Assembly: GCF_009731465.1 (NCBI RefSeq)
Contig: NZ_AP021887.1
Span: forward strand, 1,730,001-1,794,000
Source of the DNA: Streptococcus sp. 116-D4
GTDB taxonomy: Bacteria; Bacillota; Bacilli; Lactobacillales; Streptococcaceae
Direction: 5' to 3'
DNA length: 64,000 nucleotides
Shown piece by piece: positions 10,330 through 19,073 of this stretch. Position numbers and translations under genes: made by a program. Numbering within the stretch: the first letter of the stretch is position 1; each line of letters starts with the position of its first letter. The notes below the pieces were generated by a model. The model had not been told where the DNA came from, did not search any database, and worked only from the letters and a program-made list of their open reading frames with translations.

Positions 10330-11979
10330 ATGTCTCATTCCTTTAAAAAATCTCTCCAAAAAGAAATTCTCCATAGAAGCTCTATCGCAGCCTTTATGAC
10401 CTCTCTTTTATTACTCATTTTACTTTTTGGTTTTTCCTATTTTTTACAAAAGCAACAACTCTCCAAAGACACGAGACAGATTGTCAAACAAGTTCAAGAG
10501 ATGAAAGAAGCAAATAATGAGCTCCTGACCACTATGAACTATAAAATGATTCCTGGATTTTTGGACGGCAAACACACAGAGAGAGAAGTCTTTAGCTTAT
10601 TTTACGAGACAAAAGCTAAATTAAAACTTAGTTCTGACCTCATTATCCTAAGTGATACAGGTGAATTACTATTTAGTACTAATCGAAATCATCAAGAAAG
10701 TATTTTATCACCCTACTATCTAAAACTGCTCATTCAAAATCCTTCTCAAGATAAAGTTACAGAAAAAATAGCACTCTCTTCAGACAAGCAACACTACACA
10801 CTCTTTATCAAACCACTACTTCAAAACCAACGAGTTAAGGCCTACACTATTGCTTTCGTAAATGAGAATGATTTCATCTCAAGTTTCCCAATGATCAATT
10901 CCAAATACATCATTACCGATAGCTTTGGAAATATGTTTTCCAACAATACAAATCAGTTTACTCGTTCCACTCTTGAAAAATTTGATGAAAAACTCCTACA
11001 CTCTCGCACCCACTGGTATGTGAATGAACCGCTTATTGTTCAAAAAGAACAAGTCGGTGCTATTTTTTCAATCTATACTTTTCAATCCTTCTTTCCCATT
11101 CCTAGCTTACTCGGCTTAGCCTCCGTCCTCACCTTATGTATATTCGTCCTCTACTTCTGGCAAGCAAGACGAATTGCTCATAAAATTGCCACACACAACG
11201 CTGTTCCTATTGAAAGTTTGGTTTACCAACTTCAAGAAATTCCCAAACAAGCAGAAAAAAGGCTTTCTCTACAAACAGGTGATGAGTTTGAATTTATGGC
11301 CGAAAAAATTAATAATATGTTGTACGAATTAGATCAACTTCATCAAAAAATGTTGACCATCGAAAAAGAAAAGTGGATTTTTGAAAGAAAAATGCTGGAA
11401 GCTCAGTTCAATCCTCATTTTCTCTACAATACACTTGAAACGATTAAAATCACTTCTTTAATGGATGCAGCTCTCACACAAGACCTGATTCAAAATCTCA
11501 CGCGCATTCTTCGCTACAGTATCACGGATTTAGAAAAAGAAACAACCATTTGTCAGGATTTGAAGATTTTAGAGGATTACCTTATGATTCATAAGATTCG
11601 TTTTGAGCACTTTTCTTATGATATTGTCTGTCCAGAAACTGTTGATAATCAGCCTATTCCTAAACTTTTCTTGCTTCCTCTAGTAGAAAATGCTATAAAA
11701 TATGGGATGCAATACCGTATTGATCTTCATATTGATATCCAAATTACCTTGGAAGCAGATTCTCTAACTTTTTTAGTCAAGGATAATGCTGGAGGACTCA
11801 CAAAACAAGAGCGACTCGCTATTTTAGACTCTTTAGAAAGCCCTCATACCCAGCATGGCATCGTTAACAGCTACAAACGATTGAGCAATTTCTTTTCTGA
11901 TGTCCAGCTAGATTTAGGAGTCAATCGCCAAGGAGAAACTTGGGTCAAATTTATAACGAAAGGACTAACTCATGTTTAA
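10330..11979 (+). CDS. Sensor histidine kinase, LytS/YesM type
   Basis: 549 aa membrane kinase. An N-terminal membrane span (about residues 20-42) and a second (about 250-273) flank a roughly 205-residue extracytoplasmic sensor region. A HAMP-like linker and coiled coil follow, then the His_kinase domain with QFNPHFLYNTLE (phospho-acceptor H363) and a HATPase domain with DNAGG. AAGGAGG precedes the ATG. It overlaps the regulator gene by 8 bp. The kinase family is the one used by S. aureus HptS and Bacillus YesM. With two binding lipoproteins downstream, it probably senses a solute outside the cell. It has no ortholog that I recall at this place in pneumococcus. Confidence 0.88.
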   Translation: MSHSFKKSLQKEILHRSSIAAFMTSLLLLILLFGFSYFLQKQQLSKDTRQIVKQVQEMKEANNELLTTMNYKMIPGFLDGKHTEREVFSLFYETKAKLKLSSDLIILSDTGELLFSTNRNHQESILSPYYLKLLIQNPSQDKVTEKIALSSDKQHYTLFIKPLLQNQRVKAYTIAFVNENDFISSFPMINSKYIITDSFGNMFSNNTNQFTRSTLEKFDEKLLHSRTHWYVNEPLIVQKEQVGAIFSIYTFQSFFPIPSLLGLASVLTLCIFVLYFWQARRIAHKIATHNAVPIESLVYQLQEIPKQAEKRLSLQTGDEFEFMAEKINNMLYELDQLHQKMLTIEKEKWIFERKMLEAQFNPHFLYNTLETIKITSLMDAALTQDLIQNLTRILRYSITDLEKETTICQDLKILEDYLMIHKIRFEHFSYDIVCPETVDNQPIPKLFLLPLVENAIKYGMQYRIDLHIDIQITLEADSLTFLVKDNAGGLTKQERLAILDSLESPHTQHGIVNSYKRLSNFFSDVQLDLGVNRQGETWVKFITKGLTHV

Positions 11980-12742
11980 GCTCATTATCGTAGAAGACGA
12001 ACACCTCATTCGAAAATGGCTAGAGATTGCCGTAGACTACTCTGCCTTAGGTATCCAAGTCGTAGGAACTGCCAGTCACGGTCAAGAGGGAATGAAACTC
12101 ATCCAAGAAAAAGAACCTCATATTGTCTTAACAGACATCACAATGCCAATTATGGATGCTTTTATGATGTTTGAAGCTACTCGTACTCACTCCTATGAAA
12201 AAGTTATCTTATCAGGTTATAACGATTTTCAAAATGCCAAAAAAGCCATGCAATATGGGGCAGTTGATTTTCTATCCAAACCAATTGATACCAAGGAATT
12301 GACGGAATGTCTTCAAAAAATTGTTTTGCGATTACGAGTTAGCACTTATCAAGAAACTCCTTTTTTAGAAGAGTATCAAACTTTACTCACCTCTATCCAA
12401 CAAATTGATACACAAAACCAAATCATTCAGCAAATTCTTGAATTTGTTCATCAACACTACTGTATGCACTTTACCATTTCTAGCATTGCAGAGAATCTAG
12501 GGTATAGTGAAAGTTATCTATATAAGGTTATCAAAGAAGACTTCCCAATGACACTAAATGAATATATTTTACGCTACCGCCTCAAGCAAGCTATAGATAA
12601 AATGGCTGAATCTCCTAACTCTCCCTTAAGCGATATCTCTGAACAAGTTGGATTTTCAGACTATAAATATTTTGCAAAAGTTTTTAAAAAGTATCTCCAT
12701 ATTTCTCCAAAAGAATTAAAACTCATGGATAAAAACCATTGA
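11972..12742 (+). CDS. Response regulator, receiver plus AraC-type DNA-binding domain
   Basis: 256 aa partner of the preceding kinase. The receiver domain covers residues 1-120: acidic pocket E8/D9/E10, phospho-acceptor D55 in LTDITMP, and K103 in LSKP. The AraC/XylS helix-turn-helix pair lies at about 150-250 (AENLGYSESYLYKVIK and the second helix at EQVGFSDYKYFAKVFKKY). A terminator follows closely, so the operon ends here and the downstream lipoprotein genes need their own promoter. The likely targets are those transport genes; this is inferred from neighbourhood. Confidence 0.88.
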   Translation: MFKLIIVEDEHLIRKWLEIAVDYSALGIQVVGTASHGQEGMKLIQEKEPHIVLTDITMPIMDAFMMFEATRTHSYEKVILSGYNDFQNAKKAMQYGAVDFLSKPIDTKELTECLQKIVLRLRVSTYQETPFLEEYQTLLTSIQQIDTQNQIIQQILEFVHQHYCMHFTISSIAENLGYSESYLYKVIKEDFPMTLNEYILRYRLKQAIDKMAESPNSPLSDISEQVGFSDYKYFAKVFKKYLHISPKELKLMDKNH

Positions 12743-12746
12743 TGTA

Positions 12747-12776
12747 AAAGGATTGCTCAGCTCAGGCAATCTTTTT
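12747..12776 (+). terminator. Terminator after the two-component operon
   Basis: GATTGC-TCAGCTCAG-GCAATC (12751-12771) followed by TTTTT. Confidence 0.82.
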
Positions 12777-12790
12777 ATTTTGTACTTTTA

Positions 12791-12868
12791 ACCAATGAAA
12801 ATCAAAGTGCTACTACTCAAATCATGTCTTTGAGATTGCAGATAAAGGGACGTGTTTTGAAGAGTATT
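12791..12868 (+). repeat. Degenerate BOX remnant
   Basis: Shows the start (CAATGAAAATCAAAG), middle (TTTGAGATTGCAGAT) and end (ACGTGTTTTGAAGAGTAT) of a BOX A-C element, with several changes and a shortened interior compared with the three clearer BOX copies in this window. Confidence 0.55.
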
Positions 12869-12931
12869 ACCATCAAAATCTCAGCTAAAATTCACCCATC
12901 CTTGCTCTAGGAACTCATTTCCTATTTTTCG

Positions 12932-12964
12932 TTTTAGATTTCTTTAAGGTTTTTATTATATCCT
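12932..12964 (+). promoter_or_regulatory. Possible CiaR-type promoter before the first binding lipoprotein
   Basis: TTTTAG-ATTTC-TTTAAG (12932-12948), then exactly 10 bp, then TATCCT (12959-12964). The half-site spacing (5) and spacing to -10 (10) equal those of the csRNA promoters; one half-site has one mismatch and the -10 is weak. Chance similarity in A/T-rich DNA is possible. Confidence 0.4.
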
Positions 12965-13034
12965 GTAGGACTCTACAATTTAAAAACATTAATAATCTAG
13001 GTAGAGAAAATGTTCGTAAAAAAAGGAGATACTT

Positions 13035-14075
13035 ATGAAAAAAATACTATTCTTTCTCTCTTGTGGATGGATATTCCTTTCTTTATCAGGATGTTCTTCT
13101 CCTATAGAAGCGGAAACTAGCTCTGAAAAAGATTCAGATAACACTTTGGTTGTCTACTCGCCTAACCCTGAAGATCTTATCGAAGAAACAATCCCAGCCT
13201 TCGAAGAAAAATATGGTATTAAGGTCGACTTAGTACAAGCCAGCACTGGTGAATTGTTCAAAAAAGCTGAGGCCGAAAAAGAATCCCCTGTAGCTGATGT
13301 CATTTTCGGAGGCTCCTACGCCCTCTTCTCTTCTAACGAAAATCTTTTTGAACCTTATATTTCTCAAGAGAACGACCAGATAATCCCTGAATATCAAAAT
13401 AAAACAGGATTCTACACACCTTACACACTGGATGTCAGTGTTATCATTGCCAATTCAGCCCTTACAAAAGATATTAAAATTGAAGGTTACAATGATCTAC
13501 TCAATCCTAAATTAAAAGGAAAAATCGCTACTGCTGATCCAAGTAATGCTTCTAGCGCCTTTGCTCAATTAACAAACATGCTTGTCGATCAAGGCGGATA
13601 CGAAAATGAACAAGCTTGGACCTATGTGAAAAATCTATTTACCCTAGTAGATGGAAAGATTGCATCTAGTTCTTCAAATGTTTACAAAGCTGTCGCCGAT
13701 GGAGAAATGGCTGTAGGACTAACCTATGAAGATCCTGCCTTAAAACTCTTAAATGATGGAGTTGATGTAAAAGTCATTTATCCAAAAGAAGGAACCGTCT
13801 TTTTACCTGGTAACGCGGCTATCGTCAAAAATGCCAAACACATGGAAAATGCCAAGAAATTTATTGATTTCCTCCTTTCTCAAGAAATCCAAGATAAGCT
13901 AGGAACTGAAACTACAATTAGACCTATTCGTAAAAACGCTAAAACCAATAAAAATATGAAAGCTATGACAGAAATCAATATTGCCACCGAAGATTCAGAT
14001 TATGTCATTAAAAACAAATCCGCTATTCTTAAAAAGTACAATGATATTTTTACAGATATCCAATCTAAAAAATAA
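13035..14075 (+). CDS. Substrate-binding lipoprotein 1 (AfuA/FbpA-like)
   Basis: 346 aa extracellular solute-binding lipoprotein with a type II signal peptide (lipobox LSGC, Cys20). The mature part starts LVVYSPNPEDLIEETIPAFE and follows the ferric-type/AfuA-like binding-protein fold. It is a clear paralog of the next gene, with long identical blocks such as PVADVIFGGSY, LKGKIATADP and YKAVADGEMAVGL. Ferric-binding proteins usually need two adjacent Tyr ligands; here the matching place reads TYEDPA with a single Tyr, which weakens an iron assignment. It lies between the two-component system and the transporter with its own 5' region, so it could be a sensor partner for the kinase rather than the transporter's main receptor. 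Confidence 0.82.
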   Translation: MKKILFFLSCGWIFLSLSGCSSPIEAETSSEKDSDNTLVVYSPNPEDLIEETIPAFEEKYGIKVDLVQASTGELFKKAEAEKESPVADVIFGGSYALFSSNENLFEPYISQENDQIIPEYQNKTGFYTPYTLDVSVIIANSALTKDIKIEGYNDLLNPKLKGKIATADPSNASSAFAQLTNMLVDQGGYENEQAWTYVKNLFTLVDGKIASSSSNVYKAVADGEMAVGLTYEDPALKLLNDGVDVKVIYPKEGTVFLPGNAAIVKNAKHMENAKKFIDFLLSQEIQDKLGTETTIRPIRKNAKTNKNMKAMTEINIATEDSDYVIKNKSAILKKYNDIFTDIQSKK

Positions 14076-14178
14076 AATTTGACTTTCCAATGATTAACTG
14101 TCAAACCCTACTATAAAATCAAAAAGATTACTTCCGTTTTGTAGAGAATTTTACTCTAATAGAATAGAATTATCAGTT

Positions 14179-14194
14179 TTAAAAACGCTTACAT
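14179..14194. promoter_or_regulatory. Candidate CcpA (cre) site
   Basis: Read on the minus strand: ATGTAAGCGTTTTTAA, close to the cre consensus WTGNAANCGNWNNCA with the final C missing. It lies 43 bp before the second binding lipoprotein gene. It suggests carbon catabolite control of the transporter. Confidence 0.45.
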
Positions 14195-14236
14195 TGTTTT
14201 AAAATAAACTTAAATAACACAACGGAGGTATCCATC

Positions 14237-15283
14237 ATGAAAAAGAAATGGATGTATTATGCTGCTTGCGGACTAGCTCTTTTTGGTCTTGCTGCTTGTT
14301 CTTCTAATGATTCTGCCGATGGCGGTTCATCTGATAAAGGAGACGGCGGTTCGCTAGTCGTTTATTCACCAAACTCAGAAGGCTTAATCGGAGCAACTAT
14401 TCCTGCCTTTGAAGAAAAATATGGTATCAAAGTAGAACTGATTCAAGCTGGTACTGGAGAACTTTTCAAAAAACTAGAGTCAGAAAAAGAAGCTCCTGTA
14501 GCTGATGTCATCTTTGGTGGTTCTTATACACAATATGCTACCCACGGAGAACTCTTTGAAAACTATACTTCAAAAGAAAATGATAATGTTATCAAAGAAT
14601 ATCAAAACACAACTGGCTACTCTACACCTTATACACTAGATGGTAGTGTTTTAATCGTCAACCCTGATTTAACGAAAGGGATGAATATCGAAGGATATAG
14701 CGACCTTCTCAAACCTGAACTAAAAGGAAAAATCGCAACTGCTGACCCAGCAAACTCTTCTAGCGCCTTTGCTCAATTAACAAATATGCTACAAGCTCAA
14801 GGTGGTTACAAAGACGATAAAGCTTGGTCTTATGTAAAAGATCTCTTCACACTTATTGATGGTAAAATCGGTTCAAGCTCATCTGGTGTCTATAAAGCAG
14901 TCGCTGATGGAGAAATGGCTGTTGGTCTCTCTTACGAAGATCCAGCTGTTAAACTTTTAAATGATGGAGCTAATATCAAGGTAGTCTATCCAAAAGAAGG
15001 AACAGTCTTCCTACCTGCTAGTGCTGCTATCGTTAAAAAAGCGAAAAATATGGAAAATGCCAAGAAATTTATCGATTTTATTATCTCTCAAGAAGTACAA
15101 GATACACTTGGTACAACCACTACTAACCGTCCGGTTCGTAAAAATGCCAAAACAAGTGAAAACATGAAACCAATTGACAAAATCAAAATACTCACTGAAG
15201 ATTATGATTATGTCATCAATAATAAATCAGATATCGTTAAGAAATACAACGAAGTCTTTACAGATATCCAATCTAAACAGTAA
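14237..15283 (+). CDS. Substrate-binding lipoprotein 2 (AfuA/FbpA-like)
   Basis: 348 aa lipoprotein with lipobox LAAC (Cys21), a Ser/Gly/Asp-rich linker to about residue 38, then the same binding fold as its upstream paralog. AACGGAGGT precedes the ATG. It is 12 bp ahead of the ATPase gene, so this copy is the natural receptor of the ABC transporter. The pneumococcal neighbour set I recall (Pit, SP_0240-0243) is annotated as an iron transporter. The single Tyr in SYEDPA and the nearby cre-like site make a phosphorylated sugar or other anion equally possible. Substrate not determined. Confidence 0.85.
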   Translation: MKKKWMYYAACGLALFGLAACSSNDSADGGSSDKGDGGSLVVYSPNSEGLIGATIPAFEEKYGIKVELIQAGTGELFKKLESEKEAPVADVIFGGSYTQYATHGELFENYTSKENDNVIKEYQNTTGYSTPYTLDGSVLIVNPDLTKGMNIEGYSDLLKPELKGKIATADPANSSSAFAQLTNMLQAQGGYKDDKAWSYVKDLFTLIDGKIGSSSSGVYKAVADGEMAVGLSYEDPAVKLLNDGANIKVVYPKEGTVFLPASAAIVKKAKNMENAKKFIDFIISQEVQDTLGTTTTNRPVRKNAKTSENMKPIDKIKILTEDYDYVINNKSDIVKKYNEVFTDIQSKQ

Positions 15284-15295
15284 AAGAGGTTCACT

Positions 15296-16387
15296 ATGAG
15301 TGAGATCAAAATTATTAACGCAAAAAAAATCTATCACGATGTCCCTGTTATTGAGAATTTGAACATTACAATTCCAAAAGGAAGTCTCTTTACCCTTCTT
15401 GGGCCTTCAGGGTGTGGGAAAACGACCCTTCTTCGTATGATTGCAGGTTTCAACAGTATCGAAGGTGGAGAATTTTACTTCGATGATACAAAAATCAATA
15501 ATATGGAACCCAGCAAACGCAATATTGGCATGGTTTTTCAAAACTACGCTATTTTCCCACATTTGACTGTTCGAGATAATGTCGCTTTTGGTCTCAAGCA
15601 AAAGAAGGTTCCAAAAGAAGAATTGATTCAACAGACCAACAAGTATCTTGAACTCATGCAAATTGCTCAATATGCGGATCGAAAGCCCGATAAACTCAGT
15701 GGGGGACAACAACAACGTGTCGCCTTGGCACGTGCCTTAGCGGTTAATCCAAGTGTTCTCCTCATGGACGAGCCCCTTAGTAATCTGGATGCCAAACTTC
15801 GCTTGGATATGCGTCAAGCTATTCGAGAAATCCAACACGAAGTGGGAATTACAACTGTTTATGTGACCCACGACCAAGAAGAAGCTATGGCTATTTCAGA
15901 CCAAATTGCTGTTATGAAAGACGGGGTGATCCAACAAATCGGCCGACCAAAAGAACTCTATCATAAACCAGCTAATGAGTTTGTCGCAACCTTTATTGGA
16001 CGCACAAATATTATCCCTGCCAATCTCGAAAAACGGAGTGACGGCGCTTATATCGTCTTTTCAGATGGCTATGCTCTTCGAATGCCAGCTCTTGATCAAG
16101 CTGAGGAACAAGCTATTCATGTAAGTATTCGTCCTGAAGAGTTTATCAAAGATGAATTTGGAGATATTGAAGGAACTATTAGCGATAGCGTCTATCTTGG
16201 ACTGAATACTGAATACTTCATCGAGACAGGCTTTGCCTCAAAAATTCAAGTTAGCGAAGAATCAACTTTTGAAGAAGACCTACAAAAAGGCGATCGTATT
16301 CGTCTACGAATCAATACTCAAAAATTAAACGTCTTTTCTGCAGATGGTTCTCAAAACCTGATAAAAGGAGTCAACCATGGAACGTAA
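15296..16387 (+). CDS. ABC transporter ATP-binding protein
   Basis: 363 aa ATPase of the spermidine/iron/sugar-phosphate importer class. Walker [10 protein letters not shown] near residue 38, Q-loop FQNYAIFPH, signature LSGGQQQR near 137, Walker B VLLMDEP, D-loop SNLDAK, switch His in YVTHDQEEA. Residues from about 240 form the TOBE-type C-terminal domain found in this class, which often regulates import. It overlaps the permease gene by 11 bp. GAGGTTCACT precedes the ATG. Confidence 0.93.
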   Translation: MSEIKIINAKKIYHDVPVIENLNITIPKGSLFTLLGPSGCGKTTLLRMIAGFNSIEGGEFYFDDTKINNMEPSKRNIGMVFQNYAIFPHLTVRDNVAFGLKQKKVPKEELIQQTNKYLELMQIAQYADRKPDKLSGGQQQRVALARALAVNPSVLLMDEPLSNLDAKLRLDMRQAIREIQHEVGITTVYVTHDQEEAMAISDQIAVMKDGVIQQIGRPKELYHKPANEFVATFIGRTNIIPANLEKRSDGAYIVFSDGYALRMPALDQAEEQAIHVSIRPEEFIKDEFGDIEGTISDSVYLGLNTEYFIETGFASKIQVSEESTFEEDLQKGDRIRLRINTQKLNVFSADGSQNLIKGVNHGT

Positions 16388-18035
16388 AAAACTAAATATT
16401 TGGACAGCCTCCTCTTTCTTCATCTTTCTTACCTATCTTGTCTTTCTTGTTTATCCTATCGCTACCGTGCTCAAGCAAGCACTCATACATGAAGGACAAT
16501 TCTCACTAGCTAATTTTGTCACTTTCTTTAGTAAAGCCTACTACTCTGAGACACTTGTCAACAGTTTCAAGGTTTCCATTACCGCTACTGTCACTTCCTT
16601 AGTTGTAGGAACCCTATTAGCTTATCTCTTCTCTATGTATGACTTCAAGGGAAAGAAATTTCTACAAATATTGATTATCATTGCTTCCATGTCAGCTCCT
16701 TTCGTAGGAGCCTACTCCTGGATTCTCTTGCTAGGACGAAATGGGGTCATTACTAAATTTCTGACAAATGCCCTTCATCTTCCCGCTATTGATATTTATG
16801 GATTCAAAGGAATTGTACTTGTCTTTACACTACAATTATTCCCACTAGTATTTCTATACGTTGCTGGGACAATGAAAAGTATTGACAATTCTCTACTTGA
16901 AGCCGCTGAAAGCATGGGGTCCTTCGGATTTAAGCGTATCGTAACAGTTATTTTACCTCTCCTAGTTCCAACCTTACTAGCAGCTGCCCTGCTTGTATTT
17001 ATGAGAGCATTCTCAGACTTTGGAACACCGATGTTAATTGGTGAAGGATATCGGACTTTCCCCGTCTTGATTTATACTCAATTTATTAGCGAGGTTGGAG
17101 GAAATTCTGCTTTTGCATCTGCTTTAGCAATTATGGCGATTATCATTGCCTTGGCAATCTTCCTTATCCAAAAATACATTTCAAATCGCTACAGTTTCAG
17201 TATGAATTCGCTCCATCCAATTGAGCCTAAAAAAACTACAAAAGGAAAAATGGTTGCCATTTATGCAACAGTCTACGGAATTATCTTGTTCTCTGTTCTA
17301 CCTCAAGTCTACTTGATTTATACTTCTTTTCTAAAAACATCAGGTATGGTATTTGTCAAAGGCTATTCTCTAAACAGTTACAAGGTAGCTTTCAATCGTA
17401 TGGGATCTGCTATTTTCAATACTATTCGTATCCCTTTGATTGCCTTAGTCCTAGTTGTTCTTTTCGCAACATTTATCTCCTACCTAGCTGTTAGAAAACG
17501 GAATTTGTTTACAAACCTAATTGACAGCCTCAGTATGGTCCCTTATATTGTACCAGGAACCGTTTTAGGGATTGCCTTCATTTCTTCCTTCAATACTGGC
17601 CTATTTGGAAGTGGATTTCTTATGATTACAGGGACAGCTTTCATCTTGATTATGTCCCTATCTGTTAGAAGATTGCCTTATACTATTCGCTCATCTGTTG
17701 CTAGCTTGCAACAAATAGCACCAAGTATTGAAGAAGCCGCCGAGAGCTTAGGAAGTAGTCGTCTCAATACCTTTGCCAAGATTACAACTCCAATGATGCT
17801 ATCTGGTATTATTTCTGGAGCCATCCTATCTTGGGTTACAATGATTTCAGAACTTTCTACTTCTATCCTCCTCTACAATGTCAAAACAAGAACAATGACT
17901 GTAGCTATTTATACAGAGGTTCTCAGAGGGAATTACGGTGTAGCCGCAGCCTTGTCAACTATCCTCACTGTTCTAACAGTAGGTTCCTTGCTCTTGTTTA
18001 TGAAAATTTCTAAAAGCAATAGCATTACACTTTAG
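16377..18035 (+). CDS. ABC transporter permease, two fused permease halves
   Basis: 552 aa membrane protein with about 12 spans in two homologous halves. Each half carries an EAA-type loop for the ATPase: LLEAAESMGSFGFKRIVTVI near residue 175 and IEEAAESLGSSRLNTFAKIT near 455. Such fused permeases are typical of FbpB/AfuB-like importers, so one chain replaces a permease dimer. The start overlaps the ATPase gene. A bidirectional terminator follows. Confidence 0.92.
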   Translation: MERKKLNIWTASSFFIFLTYLVFLVYPIATVLKQALIHEGQFSLANFVTFFSKAYYSETLVNSFKVSITATVTSLVVGTLLAYLFSMYDFKGKKFLQILIIIASMSAPFVGAYSWILLLGRNGVITKFLTNALHLPAIDIYGFKGIVLVFTLQLFPLVFLYVAGTMKSIDNSLLEAAESMGSFGFKRIVTVILPLLVPTLLAAALLVFMRAFSDFGTPMLIGEGYRTFPVLIYTQFISEVGGNSAFASALAIMAIIIALAIFLIQKYISNRYSFSMNSLHPIEPKKTTKGKMVAIYATVYGIILFSVLPQVYLIYTSFLKTSGMVFVKGYSLNSYKVAFNRMGSAIFNTIRIPLIALVLVVLFATFISYLAVRKRNLFTNLIDSLSMVPYIVPGTVLGIAFISSFNTGLFGSGFLMITGTAFILIMSLSVRRLPYTIRSSVASLQQIAPSIEEAAESLGSSRLNTFAKITTPMMLSGIISGAILSWVTMISELSTSILLYNVKTRTMTVAIYTEVLRGNYGVAAALSTILTVLTVGSLLLFMKISKSNSITL

Positions 18036-18046
18036 TTTTTCCCATC

Positions 18047-18081
18047 AAAAACAGCCGAAAGGATTACCCTCGGCTGTTTTT
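18047..18081. terminator. Bidirectional terminator
   Basis: ACAGCCGA...TCGGCTGT stem (18051-18077) flanked by A-run and T-run. It serves the ABC operon (+) and the histidine phosphatase gene (-). Confidence 0.88.
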
Positions 18082-18136
18082 CTTATCTTGATATTCCTAT
18101 CAAATCACTAGTTCATAGCAAGCAAGTCTAAACTGA

Positions 18137-18829
18137 TTAAATAGAAGCTTCCTCCATCTTCTCACGTCCAAGTTGTCGGTAACTGCAGTCACCGACAACT
18201 TCTACGCTAAACTGGCCGTCCTCATATTCAAGGATCGTCACGCTACCATTATCGAGACCATGCGGATGCATGCCATTAATCAGATACACAATGGTTCCAA
18301 TGGTCATTCCATGGCTGACAACGAGAGCGTTGCCACCGCCTTGTTTTTCCATTTCTTTGGCAATCGCTTCAAAACCTTCTTTGATGCGGCCACTGAGTTT
18401 TTCCCAACCTTCAGCCCAACCAGCTGTATCGACCTCTACCAAGCCCTCAGCCAGTTCAGCATAAGACAATTGATGAACATGGTCCACATTAAAGATACGA
18501 GGGATAATACCCATGAAAAGATCGCCATCATAAGCTCCATCAAAGCTACCAAAACACCATTCTCTGATACGCTTGTCCATGCGATAAGGGATTTTCCCCT
18601 GCAAGCCAAGTTCATCAAGGATGATTCCCATTGTCTGGATGGTGCGCCCCGAATCACTGGAATAAGCGCGCTCAAACTGTAGACCAGATTCTCGCAAACC
18701 GATTCCTAATTCTTGAATCCCTCGTTCACCTTCAGCTGTTAAGGGAGTATCGCTCCAACCTTGCGCGCGACCAATCGTGTTAAACATGGTCTTGCCATGA
18801 CGTATCAAATACAATCGTACTTTTACCAT
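18137..18829 (-). CDS. Histidine phosphatase family protein (phosphoglycerate mutase-like)
   Basis: 230 aa protein with the RHGKT motif at residues 9-13 (catalytic His10 after LYLIRHGKT), a second conserved SHGM near residue 170 and conserved Arg residues in YSSDSGRTIQT. These define the histidine phosphatase superfamily. Substrate is not evident; a genuine glycolytic mutase usually has a longer conserved core. Promoter TATAAT at 18857-18852. A csRNA ends just upstream. Confidence 0.87.
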   Translation of the reverse strand: MVKVRLYLIRHGKTMFNTIGRAQGWSDTPLTAEGERGIQELGIGLRESGLQFERAYSSDSGRTIQTMGIILDELGLQGKIPYRMDKRIREWCFGSFDGAYDGDLFMGIIPRIFNVDHVHQLSYAELAEGLVEVDTAGWAEGWEKLSGRIKEGFEAIAKEMEKQGGGNALVVSHGMTIGTIVYLINGMHPHGLDNGSVTILEYEDGQFSVEVVGDCSYRQLGREKMEEASI

Positions 18830-18872
18830 TTTCCGTCCTCCGTTTACTTCTATTATATCATGGATGATAAAA

Positions 18873-19020
18873 CAAAAGCCACCAAGACAGGCGACTTTTG
18901 CAGGAGATTATTATGAAAAAGTTTAGGAGTTCTATTAAATAAAGATATTAGATGAAAATCAAATTCAAACTAAATCAGTATTATCTGTTTCAAATAATAT
19001 TAGGAGGTCTTTATTTAATG
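18873..19020 (-). ncRNA. CiaR-dependent small RNA, variant 4 (long)
   Basis: Minus-strand RNA of about 147 nt, longer than the other three. The opening CATTAAATAAAGA arm (19020-19008) pairs with TCTTTATTTAATAG at 18945-18932, so the short loop of variants 2 and 3 is replaced by about 62 nt that still begins with CCTCCTAA. The tail carries AATCTCC and the terminator AGTCGCC-TGTCTT-GGTGGCT plus T-run (18874-18896, two G-U pairs). Family lengths up to about 150 nt are known for csRNAs. Confidence 0.86.
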
Positions 19021-19025
19021 ATTAT

Positions 19026-19058
19026 AGTATACACATCTAACCTTAAATAGAACTTAAA
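19026..19058 (-). promoter_or_regulatory. CiaR box and -10 of csRNA variant 4
   Basis: Minus strand TTTAAG-TTCTA-TTTAAG (19058-19042), a perfect CiaR repeat, then 10 bp and TATACT (19031-19026). Confidence 0.9.
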
Positions 19059-19073
19059 ATTTCTCCTATTTTC

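Noticed and set aside
13925..13932. A TATTCGTA string (ComX box on the minus strand) inside the first binding lipoprotein gene
   Set aside because: It lies within a plus-strand coding region, without a T-rich flank or a gene downstream on the minus strand.
13035..18035. Firm assignment as an iron transporter
   Set aside because: The only basis is older annotation of the pneumococcal relative; the expected pair of Tyr ligands is not evident.
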